Assembly: GCF_002002905.1 (NCBI RefSeq)
Contig: NZ_CP019509.1
Span: 1,426,001-1,490,000 of the forward strand
Source: Aquaspirillum sp. LM1
GTDB taxonomy: Bacteria > Pseudomonadota > Gammaproteobacteria > Burkholderiales > Aquaspirillaceae
Direction of reading: 5' to 3'
Length of the DNA stretch: 64,000 bases
Positions 37,547 to 46,302 of the stretch are shown piece by piece. The notes beneath the pieces are model-generated. The model saw only the letters and a program-made list of their open reading frames with translations, was not told where the DNA came from and did not search any database. Positions within the stretch are counted from its first letter, which is position 1, and each line of letters opens with the position of its first letter. The position numbers and the translations under genes are program-made.

Positions 37547-38970
37547 CCACTGCCGCGAAATTAGCTAAAAATCATACACCGTGCAACCTTCCCTTACGGT
37601 AGAATAGCGCGCACAACCAATTGATCAGTATGTAAAAATGACAAAAAAACCGCCCCTCTCAATACTCCAGTTCAATCCATAAAATTCACACCCTCATCAC
37701 GTCCGTGGACTTCATTGCCCGACATCGCCAGGCTGCTCGCGACTTTACCCGCCGCGCCGTTTTCACCTTCGAGCGTGTCGTCGGCGTCTTGCTCGTCAAT
37801 CTGATGCGCTCGCTGCAAGTCGAGCTTGATCAGTTCTTCTCCCGGATTTCCTTGCCCTTGGGCCGTCGCGCTCATGACGATGCTTTCCGCATGGCGCGCA
37901 AGAAGTTGCGTTGGCAAGCCTTTGTCGAACTTAACCAGGCGGTTCTGGCAGACCTCCATCCCGCACCAGATTGGCACGGCTTGCGTGTGGTTGCCTGCGA
38001 TGGCACCACGCTTTATCTGCCCACCACACACCCTGACACCATCAGCAGCGGCCCAGATGGATTCAACTGCTACCACTCGCAGGGCGGCATCTACAGTCTT
38101 GCCCGCGCCAGCGCCTTGTGTGAAACCAGTTCAGGTCTGATTCTGCACGCCAGTCTGGCTGCCGACACCCGTGACGAACGCAGCATGTTGGCCGAACAGT
38201 TTGAGCATCTGCGCCCTGACGATTTGTTGGTGTTGGATCGCGGGTATCCGGCTTATTGGCTGTTTGCCTTGTTGCTGGCGCGCCAGCAACATTTCTGCAT
38301 TCGTCTGCCACAGAGTTTTTCGCCACAGGTTCAGGCTTTTGTGGCGTCTGGTCAGGCTTGTGCTGTCATCAGGATGCAGCCTGGCCACGGGCAGCGCCAG
38401 GATTTTGTCCAGCACCAGCTGCCGATGGATGCATTCTCGGTGCGCCTGGTGCGTGTTCCGCTCAAAACAGGCCAGATTGAAATTCTGGCCACGTCGCTGC
38501 TGGATGCGTCACGCTGGCCCGCAGTAGACTTTGCAGCGCTGTATCAGCAACGCTGGCGCATCGAAGAGGCGTTCCGGCATCTCAAATGTCGCTTGCAACT
38601 GGAGCAGTTTGGCGGAGAGACGCCACAGGCGATTCGTCAGGAGTTCCACGCCTCAATCCTGTTGCACAATCTGACCATCATTGCCGCGCAGGATGTGTTG
38701 GCGGAACAGGAGCTGGATGCGGCCACGCTGGTGCCAAACCTGACTCATGCCACACATCTGGTGCGTTTGTATCTGCCGCAGTTGCTGGAAGACCCGGCAT
38801 CAATCGACAGGATTGGGCCGGCCTTGTTTGCTGGAATTGCTGGGCAGATCAGCAAACGACGGCCTGGCAAGCCAGCGCCGCCACGTAAGCCGAACCGGAA
38901 GAAACCACGCCGTCACCGGGCTTATAAATGACGGTAGGGTCATGCGATGTGGCTATTTTCGCGGCAGTGG
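37547..38970 (+). mobile_element. IS4-family insertion sequence, complete
   Basis: The 1424-bp element is bounded by inverted repeats: CCACTGCCGCGAAATTAGCTA on the left and the inverse of TGGCTATTTTCGCGGCAGTGG on the right, with three mismatches. It is flanked by a perfect 9-bp target duplication GTGATCAAG (37538-37546 and 38971-38979). It carries one transposase gene. It separates the polyketide cluster's AT-rich leader from the nested elements on the right. Confidence 0.88.
37705..38931 (+). CDS. IS4-family transposase
   Basis: The 408-residue DDE transposase shows the first Asp in VVACDGTTLYLP, the second in LLVLDRGYPAYWL, and the glutamate in YQQRWRIEEAFRHLKCRL, the IS4-type YREK-like block. 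A basic tail (RKPNRKKPRRHRAYK) ends the protein. Codons remain open upstream of the GTG at 37705 without any ATG, so the exact start is uncertain. No frameshift is present, so it may be active. Confidence 0.88.
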   Translation: MDFIARHRQAARDFTRRAVFTFERVVGVLLVNLMRSLQVELDQFFSRISLPLGRRAHDDAFRMARKKLRWQAFVELNQAVLADLHPAPDWHGLRVVACDGTTLYLPTTHPDTISSGPDGFNCYHSQGGIYSLARASALCETSSGLILHASLAADTRDERSMLAEQFEHLRPDDLLVLDRGYPAYWLFALLLARQQHFCIRLPQSFSPQVQAFVASGQACAVIRMQPGHGQRQDFVQHQLPMDAFSVRLVRVPLKTGQIEILATSLLDASRWPAVDFAALYQQRWRIEEAFRHLKCRLQLEQFGGETPQAIRQEFHASILLHNLTIIAAQDVLAEQELDAATLVPNLTHATHLVRLYLPQLLEDPASIDRIGPALFAGIAGQISKRRPGKPAPPRKPNRKKPRRHRAYK

Positions 38971-39239
38971 GTGATCAAGCGGGGGTGTCGCTTGATTGTG
39001 ACAATGTCAAACGCAAAAATTGACTCGACAGGGGGAGATAGCCGCCGTAAGAGACGGTCGAGGAGCGCAACAGGCCGCGCATCAGCGACAAGATGGCTGA
39101 ATCTGTCCTGACAGGAAGGCTTTCCTGACACAGGGTGTCTGCCTTCAGGATGAGGCGGAAACAGAACAAAGGATGAATGAAACAGCAGCATGGGCTAGTA
39201 GCCAGTCACCATGATATGAATCGACTGACAGGCGATTAG

Positions 39240-40462
39240 GGATGCGCTGATTTATTCCCCGACAGCTGGCCCGAAGCCTCCTGATCTGCGAACATCAGTA
39301 CATTGAACGTGGATGGTCACATGACAAAGCAAGCCAGCTTTTCCGAACTGGAATACACAACCAAGAAGAAGGTCACGCGGCGCGACCGGTTTCTTGACGA
39401 AATCAACAAAGTCACGCCATGGGCCGCCTTGGTCGCGCAGATTGAGCCGTTCTACCCGAAAGGAACAGGCCGGGGCCGACCGCCGATTGGCGTAGCGCGG
39501 ATGCTGCGAATGTACATCGCCCAACAATGCTTTGGACTCTCAGACGAAGGCATCGAAGACGCCATCTATGACAGCCAGGCCATCCGGGGATTTGTTGGCA
39601 TAGACCTGTCGCGGGAGTCTGCACCAGACGCCACCACCCTGCTCAAGTTCCGCCGCCTGCTGGAAACGCACCAGCTGACCGAGCGCATCTTCGAGACCAT
39701 CAACGCCCTACTGGCCGCGAAGGGCCTGATCCTCAAGGAAGGCACGGTTGTTGACGCCACCATCATTGCTGCGCCGTCCTCGACCAAGAATCGAAGCGGT
39801 GAGCGTGATCCTGAAATGCATCAGACCAAAAAGGGCAACCAGTGGTACTTCGGCATGAAGGCGCACATTGGAGTGGATGCTGAAACGGGCATCGTGCATA
39901 CCCTGGTCACCACGTCAGCCAACGTCAGCGATGTCACCCAGGCGCATGCCTTGCTGCATGGAGAAGAACAGTTTGGCGTTGGCGATGCCGGCTACCAGGG
40001 TGTTGAGAAGCGGGAGAAGAACCAGGGGCTCAAGATTCAATGGGAAATTGCCATGCGTCCGGGCAAGCGCAAGGCGTTGCCGGATACGCCGGTTGGGCGA
40101 CTGCAGGAGCGGATCGAACAGGCCAGGGCCAGGATCCGGGCCAAGGTTGAACATCCATTCAAGATCATCAAGAACCTCTTCGGCATGAAGAAGGTGTCCT
40201 ACCGTGGGCTGGCGAAGAACACGGCGCGGCTGTACACGCTCTTTGGATTGGCGAATCTGCTGATTGGCAAGTCCTGGAGCGCTCGCAATGCCAAAAATGC
40301 GTCCTGAAGAGACAAAATGAGGGAATTTGCTGTGAGATAGCGTGACTTCTGACTGAAACTGGCGATGGGGCTGGTGTTTTTTACTCATCGACGCCTCACT
40401 GCTGAATTGATGTAGGCTGCGTGGCTCGCCTTAAGCCAGATGTTGGTTTGTTCAGCGCGTCC
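39240..40462 (+). mobile_element. IS5-family insertion sequence, complete
   Basis: The 1223-bp element begins GGATGCGCTGA and ends TCAGCGCGTCC, inverted termini with one mismatch. It is flanked by TTAG on both sides (39236-39239, 40463-40466), the YTAR-type 4-bp duplication of the IS5 group. It has one intact transposase gene. Its termini match those of the two 109-bp MITEs, so it could mobilise them. Confidence 0.9.
39303..40307 (+). CDS. IS5-family transposase
   Basis: The 334-residue protein has the IS5 N-terminal block GRGRPPIGVARMLRMYIAQQ and the catalytic core: Asp in GTVVDATIIAAPSST, Asp in FGVGDAGYQGVE, and Glu in RAKVEHPFKIIKNLFG. An alternative start at 39321 (MTKQASFSELEYTTKK) is equally likely and fits the usual N-terminus. 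The frame is intact. Confidence 0.92.
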   Translation: MNVDGHMTKQASFSELEYTTKKKVTRRDRFLDEINKVTPWAALVAQIEPFYPKGTGRGRPPIGVARMLRMYIAQQCFGLSDEGIEDAIYDSQAIRGFVGIDLSRESAPDATTLLKFRRLLETHQLTERIFETINALLAAKGLILKEGTVVDATIIAAPSSTKNRSGERDPEMHQTKKGNQWYFGMKAHIGVDAETGIVHTLVTTSANVSDVTQAHALLHGEEQFGVGDAGYQGVEKREKNQGLKIQWEIAMRPGKRKALPDTPVGRLQERIEQARARIRAKVEHPFKIIKNLFGMKKVSYRGLAKNTARLYTLFGLANLLIGKSWSARNAKNAS

Positions 40463-40874
40463 TTAGAGCGCTTTCGGCATGAGTTTCACCTCAGGTGTCG
40501 TTCCCGCGAAGGCGGGAACCCAGACCGCGCCACAGCGTGCGCCGTGGGCATGGGACGGGACGGTCGTGAGCGCTCACCCCGCTGCACGCTGTGGATGCCC
40601 CTGGATTCCCGCCTGCGCGGGAATGACGCGGTGGGGCGCGGCGAGTGGTTCGTCGTGGAACGTGAGCCATCGTGTTTCAACGTGACTGGCTACTAGGTGT
40701 CGCATCAGGCACACACCCTGTGACTGCTTGAGCATGTCGGCATTGCGGTGTCTGAGCGGGCTGCCGTCACCTTTTGCAATGCTGGTGATGGCCGAACCGA
40801 TGCACGGCGGGCCATGGCAAGCGTGGCGGCCAAGTGCATGTTCGGCCCCGATGCATTCCCAATGCTGCCCAACG

Positions 40875-41867
40875 CTATTTCAGCGCGGGCAAGTCTTCTC
40901 CCAGACGAATCAATTGGCCTGCCTGCAATGGCACATGCAAGGCCTGACGCACGGCTTGCACCGCCAGCGCCGGGCGGTCGGCGGTCAGGCTGTGGCCGCC
41001 GTGGGCCACCTGAATCAGCGGTGCGCCCAGCGCGGTGGCCAGCGCCTGGCCCAGCGGCAGCGGAAACACCGCGTCAGCCTCACCCCACACCACCACACTG
41101 GGCGGATGGATACCCTGCATGCGCGTGCGATAGCTGTCGGTGTGTTGCAACAGCTCATCCATCAGCGCCGTCAGCCCGGCCTGACGACCTGCGTAGTAGC
41201 GCGCCAGCATGTCGTTAAGCAGCCAGTCGCTCACTTCCACCGGCTGGCTGCGGGTCATGCCAATCAGCCGGCGCATGTCGCTGGCCGACTGTGGCACAAA
41301 CAGCTGGGTGGCGGACTGCACCCCGGCGCGGCGCAGCAGGCTGTGCAAATCCTGGTCACGGTAAATTGGGCCTGGCGAATTGATGATCACCGCACGGCTG
41401 ACGTGTTGCGGCAGGCGGCGGGCCAGCTCCAGCGCCAGAAACCCGCCATAGGAAATGCCCACCACGCTCACCCGCTCGATCCGGCGTTCACGCAGCAGCG
41501 CTTCCAGCGCGTCGGCCTGGGCGTCCAGTGACGGCGGGCGCGACGAATGCGAATCGCCAAAGCCCAGCAGGTCGGGCGTCAGCACCCGATGGTCGGCCAC
41601 CAGATCGCCCATTACCGTGCGCCAGTGCAGCAGGCCGTTGCCGCCAAAGCCGTGAATCAGCAGCACCGCATCCCCCTGGCCACCCTCGCGGTAGGCCAGT
41701 TGCCCGCCCTCGCCCAGCGGCAGCTGGCGGGAGACAAAGCCCTGGGCACGGCTGGCCGAGGCGGTCCACCAGGCATGCAGGGTAATTGGCGAGCAGGCAG
41801 CCAGGCTGACCAGCACAAGCAACAGAACGGCCAGCGGCAGGCGCATGCGGCGTAGGGTGGATTTCAT
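40875..41867 (-). CDS. Alpha/beta hydrolase lipoprotein
   Basis: From the ATG at 41867 (MKSTLRRMRLPLAVLLLVLV) the product has 330 residues. A lipobox LAAC ends the signal at about residue 25, so it should be lipid-anchored at the cell envelope. The fold shows the oxyanion HGFGGNG, the nucleophile elbow GISYGG, and the terminal His in HGGHSLTADRP. An upstream start at 41930 would bury the signal peptide. Substrate unknown. It is divergent from the SpmA-SpmB fusion gene. Confidence 0.82.
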   Translation of the reverse strand: MKSTLRRMRLPLAVLLLVLVSLAACSPITLHAWWTASASRAQGFVSRQLPLGEGGQLAYREGGQGDAVLLIHGFGGNGLLHWRTVMGDLVADHRVLTPDLLGFGDSHSSRPPSLDAQADALEALLRERRIERVSVVGISYGGFLALELARRLPQHVSRAVIINSPGPIYRDQDLHSLLRRAGVQSATQLFVPQSASDMRRLIGMTRSQPVEVSDWLLNDMLARYYAGRQAGLTALMDELLQHTDSYRTRMQGIHPPSVVVWGEADAVFPLPLGQALATALGAPLIQVAHGGHSLTADRPALAVQAVRQALHVPLQAGQLIRLGEDLPALK

Positions 41868-42139
41868 CAACACACTTTCATGGAATGCGAGGGCAGAACG
41901 GGCAGGTCTTTTACCATGGCCGACCGGCATAAATCAATCAAATGGCATGACTGGCCACGGCATATCGCTGCAGAATGGGGCGCACGGCGTGGGTGCTGCC
42001 CGTATCCGCCGCCGCCCCGCATGGCAGGCACGCGATGCAATTCCCCTGCCAGCCACGACAGGGCAAGAACGAGACAGTATGATGCGCAACCATGCCGTGA
42101 CGGCCAGCTTGGCTGACGCGGCGCTCGGGGAGTGGAATC

Positions 42140-43372
42140 ATGTTATTGAATGTCATCTGGGCCGGCCTGATCCTGTGCGCCTTGCTGGCCGCGCTGGTGC
42201 AGGCGCTGTGGCTGGGCCAGGCCGGGGTGTTTGCCGAAATGGTCAAGGCACTGTTTGACGCCAGCAAGACCGGCTTTGACATTGCCCTGGGCCTGACCGG
42301 AGTGATGACCCTGTGGCTGGGCATCCTGAAAATCGGTGAACGCGCCGGGTTGATTGCCCTGGCGGCACGCGCGCTGGCACCGTTGTTTGCCCGGCTGTTT
42401 CCTGGCATCCCGCGCGATCACCCGGCGCTGGGCAGCATCACGCTGAATATGGCGGCCAATATGCTGGGGCTGGACAATGCCGCCACCCCGCTGGGGCTGA
42501 AGGCCATGCGTGAGCTGCAAACGCTCAATCCCCATCCGGACACCGCCACCGATGCGCAGATTCTGTTTTTGGTGATCAACACCGCCTCGGTCACTCTGTT
42601 TCCGGTGACCATTTTTGCTTACCGCGCGCAAATGGGTGCCGCCGACCCAACCGATGTCTTTATCCCGCTGCTGCTCACCAGCTATATCGCCACCCTGTCT
42701 GGCGTGCTGCTGACTGGCATGATTCAGCGCCTGCGCCTGTTCGATCCGGTAGTGCTGGCTTATCTGGGCGGACTGAGCGCGCTGGTGCTGGGCAGCGCCT
42801 GGTGGTGTGCCCGCTTGCCTGCCGAGGTGATGCAGGCGCAGTCGTCAGTGCTGAGCAATGCCCTGCTGCTGGGGATGATCGGCACTATGCTGATTGCCGC
42901 GCTGATCAAGCGGGTGAATGTATACGACAGCTTTATTGATGGAGCCAAAGAAGGGTTTCAGGTGGCAGTGGGGATCATTCCCTATCTGGTGGCCATGCTG
43001 GTGGCGATTGCGCTGTTTCGGGCATCCGGGGCGATGGCGCTGTTGATCGACAGCCTGAAGCAGCTGGTCAGCCTGGGCGGCTGGGATACCCGCTGGGTGG
43101 ACGCACTGCCTACCGGCATCATGAAGTCGCTGTCTGGCAGCGGTGCGCGGGCGCTGATGCTGGACACGCTGAAAACCGCCGGGGCAGATTCATTTGCCGG
43201 GCGGCTGGTGTCCATTCTGCAAGGCAGCAGCGAAACCACCTTCTATGTGCTGGCGGTGTATTTTGGCGCAGTGAATATCCGCCACACCCGCTATGCTGCA
43301 GGATGTGGGATATTTGCCGATGTGGTGGGTTTTATCGCGGCAGTGGGCGTGGCGTATGTGTTTTTTGCCTGA
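42140..43372 (+). CDS. SpmA-SpmB fusion, nucleoside-recognition membrane protein
   Basis: The 410-residue protein joins two membrane halves. The first (MLLNVIWAGLILCALLAALV, then ITLNMAANMLGLDNAATPLG) matches spore maturation protein A. The second (KEGFQVAVGIIPYLVAMLVA, then GSSETTFYVLAVYFGAVNIR) matches spore maturation protein B. Both belong to the nucleoside-recognition (Gate) superfamily. Non-sporulating Gram-negatives carry such fusions; the transported or sensed ligand is not established. About ten membrane segments are visible. Confidence 0.85.
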   Translation: MLLNVIWAGLILCALLAALVQALWLGQAGVFAEMVKALFDASKTGFDIALGLTGVMTLWLGILKIGERAGLIALAARALAPLFARLFPGIPRDHPALGSITLNMAANMLGLDNAATPLGLKAMRELQTLNPHPDTATDAQILFLVINTASVTLFPVTIFAYRAQMGAADPTDVFIPLLLTSYIATLSGVLLTGMIQRLRLFDPVVLAYLGGLSALVLGSAWWCARLPAEVMQAQSSVLSNALLLGMIGTMLIAALIKRVNVYDSFIDGAKEGFQVAVGIIPYLVAMLVAIALFRASGAMALLIDSLKQLVSLGGWDTRWVDALPTGIMKSLSGSGARALMLDTLKTAGADSFAGRLVSILQGSSETTFYVLAVYFGAVNIRHTRYAAGCGIFADVVGFIAAVGVAYVFFA

Positions 43373-43670
43373 AACGCAGCATGGCGTTTTGCTGGGCGGA
43401 ACAACCTGGCCGTTAAAGGCAGGGCGCTGCGTATTCTGCCCCGTTCAATCCGACCTAAGTCAAGCTTTCCCTGGTTTTCTCATGCAGTGCAGCAGCGCGT
43501 CAGTATAATCCTTGCAACCATTGTAGGATTGTAAAGCTGCGTGACTGCTGATAGGCAGGTTGCGCAGCACGCCGGCAAAGAGACAGGAATGGCCACGCCA
43601 TCGCGGTGGCCGTCTTCCCTGAGCAGGCTTATCCGGCCTGTGTGATTCAAGTAAGGAAAAAGACCTCATA
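43373..43670 (+). promoter_or_regulatory. Leader region of the chemoreceptor gene
   Basis: A perfect TATAAT lies at 43504-43509 without a clear -35 box. Between it and the start codon is a 6-bp inverted repeat GGCCAC ... GTGGCC near 43590. The transcribed leader would be about 150 bases long. I see no flagellar sigma-28 promoter. Confidence 0.4.
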
Positions 43671-45635
43671 ATGACCGACCGTCTGACCCTCGGCCAACGC
43701 CTGCTGCTTCTGGTTTGCCTGCCTTTGCTGGGCATGATGGGCTTTGCCGGGCTGGCTGCCTGGACCCACTGGCAGGAAGCCGCCAATATGCAGCACGCCG
43801 CTGCGCTGATTGAACTGTCCACGCGCACCGGGGATGTGATTCACCTGATGCAGGTGGAGCGCGGGGCAAGCGCCAGCGGCGGCGAGCCCCTCAAGCAGGC
43901 CAGGACGGCGCTGGACACCGCGCAGCAAGGCATGCTCGCCGCCGCCGAGCAGGCCAGCCTGAGCGAGGAAGACCGCACGCTGGCCAAGGATGAGTTTCAG
44001 GCGCTGCAGGCGCTGAACGCCTTGCGCCAGCAGGTGGACCAGCACAGCGGCACAGCCACGCAACACCAGGGGCAATATACCGCCCTGATTGAAAAGCTGA
44101 TGGGCCTGGCTACCCTCACCGTGCAGCGCAGCACCCATGCTGAAATCACCCGGCAAATCACCGCGCAACTGGCGCTGCTGTGTGAAAAGGAATTTGCCGG
44201 ACGCGAGCAGGCGCTGCTGGCCAGTGCGCTGGCACGGCAAACGCTGGACGACGCCAGCCGCCGGCAGGTGCAAGAAGGCATGGGCCGTCAGCAAAGCTGT
44301 TTGAGCCAGTTCAGCTCACTGGCCACCCCGGCGCTGCGCGATGCCTATCTGGCAATTGGCACGATTCCGGCCTATCAGGAAGCGCTGGCCTTGCGGGAAA
44401 AAATTCTCACCGCCGGTCCGGCGCAGTCCGGCATCAGCCGGGAGGTCTGGTCTGCGGCGGCAGCCAGCCGGATTGAAGCCATCAAGGGCATGCTCGACAC
44501 CTTTTCCCATGCCATGATTGCCCAGGTGTCCGAAATGAACGACAGCGCCAGACAGCGGGCGGCCTTGTCTGCCGGCGCGGCGGTGCTGACCACCCTGGCA
44601 GCGATTGTGCTGTCGATGCTGACCATGCGCGCGCTACGTCGCGAGGTGCGCGCGCTGCAAAGCGTGATGGACAACACCAGTCATTCGCTGGATCTCACCT
44701 TGCGCGCCAATCTGCCAGGGCAGGATGAAATTGCCGGTATTGGTCGCTCGTTTGACCAACTGGTCGACGCCTTTGCCCGCGCGCTGTCGCAAGTGGAGCA
44801 GGATGCCCGCCGGCTGGCCGACGCAGCAGGCAGTCTGTCGTCGCTGTCGCGCCAGGCAGCAGCAGGCTCGACAGAGCAAACCCACGCCTCCAGCCAGATT
44901 GCCGTTTCCACCGAAGAAATCAGCACCGGCATCAACCATGTGGTGGACAGCGCTACCGCCAGCGAAGCCTGCGCCAGCGAAACCCGCCGCCAGGCCCATG
45001 CTGGCCGCGACAGCATGCGCCAGGCGGCGGATGAAATTGTCGAAATGGCCGACGCCGTCAACCATGCTTCAGACAAAATTCATCAGCTGAACCAGCGCTC
45101 GCAGTCCATCAGCCAGCTGATTGGTGCCATTCAGGGCATTGCCGATCAGACCAATCTGCTGGCGCTGAACGCTGCGATTGAGGCCGCCCGCGCAGGTGAA
45201 CAGGGCCGGGGCTTTGCCGTGGTGGCCGACGAAGTGCGCAGCCTGGCCGAACGCACCAGCCGCGCCACCCAGGAAATCACCCTGCTGATTGAAGCCATCT
45301 GTAGCGACACGCAAAGCACGGTGGAAGGCATGCAGGAGGTGAGCCAGCGCATGCACGAGGGCCTGGCCCGGCTACAGGAAACCCAGCATGTGCTGGAGCA
45401 TATCGAAGCCACCGCCGACGATGCCCTGGAAAAAGCCTCGTCAATCAGCCACGCCATGCGCGAACACAGCCAGGCCAGCCACGATGTGGCGGAGAATGTG
45501 GCGCGGATTGCCAGCCATGCGCAGGAAAACAGCGCGCTGATCGACGAAGCCTCCAATATTGCCCAGACCATGAACGGCACCGCGCAAGAGCTGAATACCC
45601 TGGTTGGGCGCTTTGTGCTGCCCCGTCAGGGCTGA
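43671..45635 (+). CDS. NIT-domain methyl-accepting chemotaxis protein
   Basis: The 654-residue receptor has a first membrane segment (about 10-28), a large helical periplasmic sensor (about 35-290) with the NIT-like [13 protein letters not shown] and [17 protein letters not shown] patterns, a second membrane segment near 300-318, a HAMP region, and the signalling hairpin with tip [23 protein letters not shown] domains respond to nitrate or nitrite in characterised proteins. It stands alone without che genes nearby, so it feeds a chemotaxis core elsewhere. Confidence 0.9.
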   Translation: MTDRLTLGQRLLLLVCLPLLGMMGFAGLAAWTHWQEAANMQHAAALIELSTRTGDVIHLMQVERGASASGGEPLKQARTALDTAQQGMLAAAEQASLSEEDRTLAKDEFQALQALNALRQQVDQHSGTATQHQGQYTALIEKLMGLATLTVQRSTHAEITRQITAQLALLCEKEFAGREQALLASALARQTLDDASRRQVQEGMGRQQSCLSQFSSLATPALRDAYLAIGTIPAYQEALALREKILTAGPAQSGISREVWSAAAASRIEAIKGMLDTFSHAMIAQVSEMNDSARQRAALSAGAAVLTTLAAIVLSMLTMRALRREVRALQSVMDNTSHSLDLTLRANLPGQDEIAGIGRSFDQLVDAFARALSQVEQDARRLADAAGSLSSLSRQAAAGSTEQTHASSQIAVSTEEISTGINHVVDSATASEACASETRRQAHAGRDSMRQAADEIVEMADAVNHASDKIHQLNQRSQSISQLIGAIQGIADQTNLLALNAAIEAARAGEQGRGFAVVADEVRSLAERTSRATQEITLLIEAICSDTQSTVEGMQEVSQRMHEGLARLQETQHVLEHIEATADDALEKASSISHAMREHSQASHDVAENVARIASHAQENSALIDEASNIAQTMNGTAQELNTLVGRFVLPRQG

Positions 45636-45726
45636 ATCCAGGCAGCCTTCACTGCCCTTATGCACCCCATGCCACCGCCTGCCGCGCTTTGCCCGGCGGG
45701 CGGTGTGTTTTGTTCAGGATGGGCGC

Positions 45727-46029
45727 TCAGATCACGGCGGTGAACAGCTCCAGCTGCGGCGGCCCCAGATACAGCTCGCGCCGGGCACCGGCATTGGCGT
45801 GTGCCTGACGGAAGGCGTCGGAGCGGGTCCAGTCCTGAAATGCGCTTTCCGACGCCCATTCGGCGTGCGAGGCAAACAGGGTGTATTCATCAGTGCTGGC
45901 ACCTTGTAGCAGATGAAAGCGGATAAAGCCGGGCACTTGGTCCAGATAGCTGTTGCGTTCACGCCAGATGGCGATAAACGCGGCTTCTTGGCCACGGACA
46001 ATGCGGAAACGGTTCATGGCAAGATACAT
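45727..46029 (-). CDS. Antibiotic-biosynthesis-monooxygenase-fold protein (possible haem-degrading enzyme)
   Basis: The start at 46029 (MYLAMNRFRIVRGQEAAFIA) follows AGGAG and gives 100 residues. The pattern RNSYLDQVPGFIRFHLLQG, followed by SHAEWASESAFQDWT and AFRQAHANAG, is that of dimeric ABM-fold proteins related to IsdG/HmuD-type haem monooxygenases. Haem degradation is plausible but not proven, since related proteins have other substrates. No haem uptake genes are nearby. Confidence 0.75.
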   Translation of the reverse strand: MYLAMNRFRIVRGQEAAFIAIWRERNSYLDQVPGFIRFHLLQGASTDEYTLFASHAEWASESAFQDWTRSDAFRQAHANAGARRELYLGPPQLELFTAVI

Positions 46030-46128
46030 GACGGACTCCTGTGGGGGCTGTGGGGGTAAGGTAACGCCATCATACTGGATGGCTGGCGATGGAGGGCCTG
46101 GTCGGCACAAAACCGCATCAGCCCTGAT

Positions 46129-46302
46129 TCAGGCGGGTTTGTCTGCCGGCGGTGGCAGGATGAACTGGCCTGGCCGCTGGCCCAGCCGGCGACCCACCGC
46201 ACGCAGGATTGCCCAGCCATGGCCCAGTTGGGCGTCACGCGCGCGCAAGGCGGTGCGCAGCGCCAGGGCAAAGCTGACAACAGTGAGATTGACCCGGTGC
46301 GC
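46129..46302 (-). pseudogene. C-terminal gene fragment truncated by the TnpB element
   Basis: On the minus strand an open frame without a start runs out of the left end of the TnpB element and ends at a TGA (46129-46131). The sequence reads VNLTVVSFALALRTALRA and ends RPGQFILPPPADKPA. Codon use is typical of real genes here. The 5' part is absent: the other side of the element carries an unrelated EAL fragment in the opposite direction. The protein is not recognised. Confidence 0.5.

Larger units (their letters stand above)
39195..40696. repeat. Terminal-inverted-repeat element, copy A, split by the IS5 element
   Basis: The left end CTAGTAGCCAGTCAC (39195-39209) and the right end GTGACTGGCTACTAG (40682-40696) are perfect inverses. 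Removing the IS5 element and one TTAG leaves about 275 bp that align along their whole length with the intact copy at 62204-62482. It contains dRS3-like palindromes at 40500-40519 and 40605-40624 and no gene. It is a non-coding repeat of unknown mobility. Confidence 0.8.

Noticed and set aside
38940-39191. 83-residue minus-strand open frame between the IS4 element and the repeat element
   Set aside because: No ribosome site, no recognisable motif, and part of it overlaps the IS4 right end.
43505-43670. Possible c-di-GMP riboswitch before the chemoreceptor gene
   Set aside because: The GAAA tetraloop, GGGACGCAAAGCC and other GEMM core elements are missing; only a simple hairpin remains.
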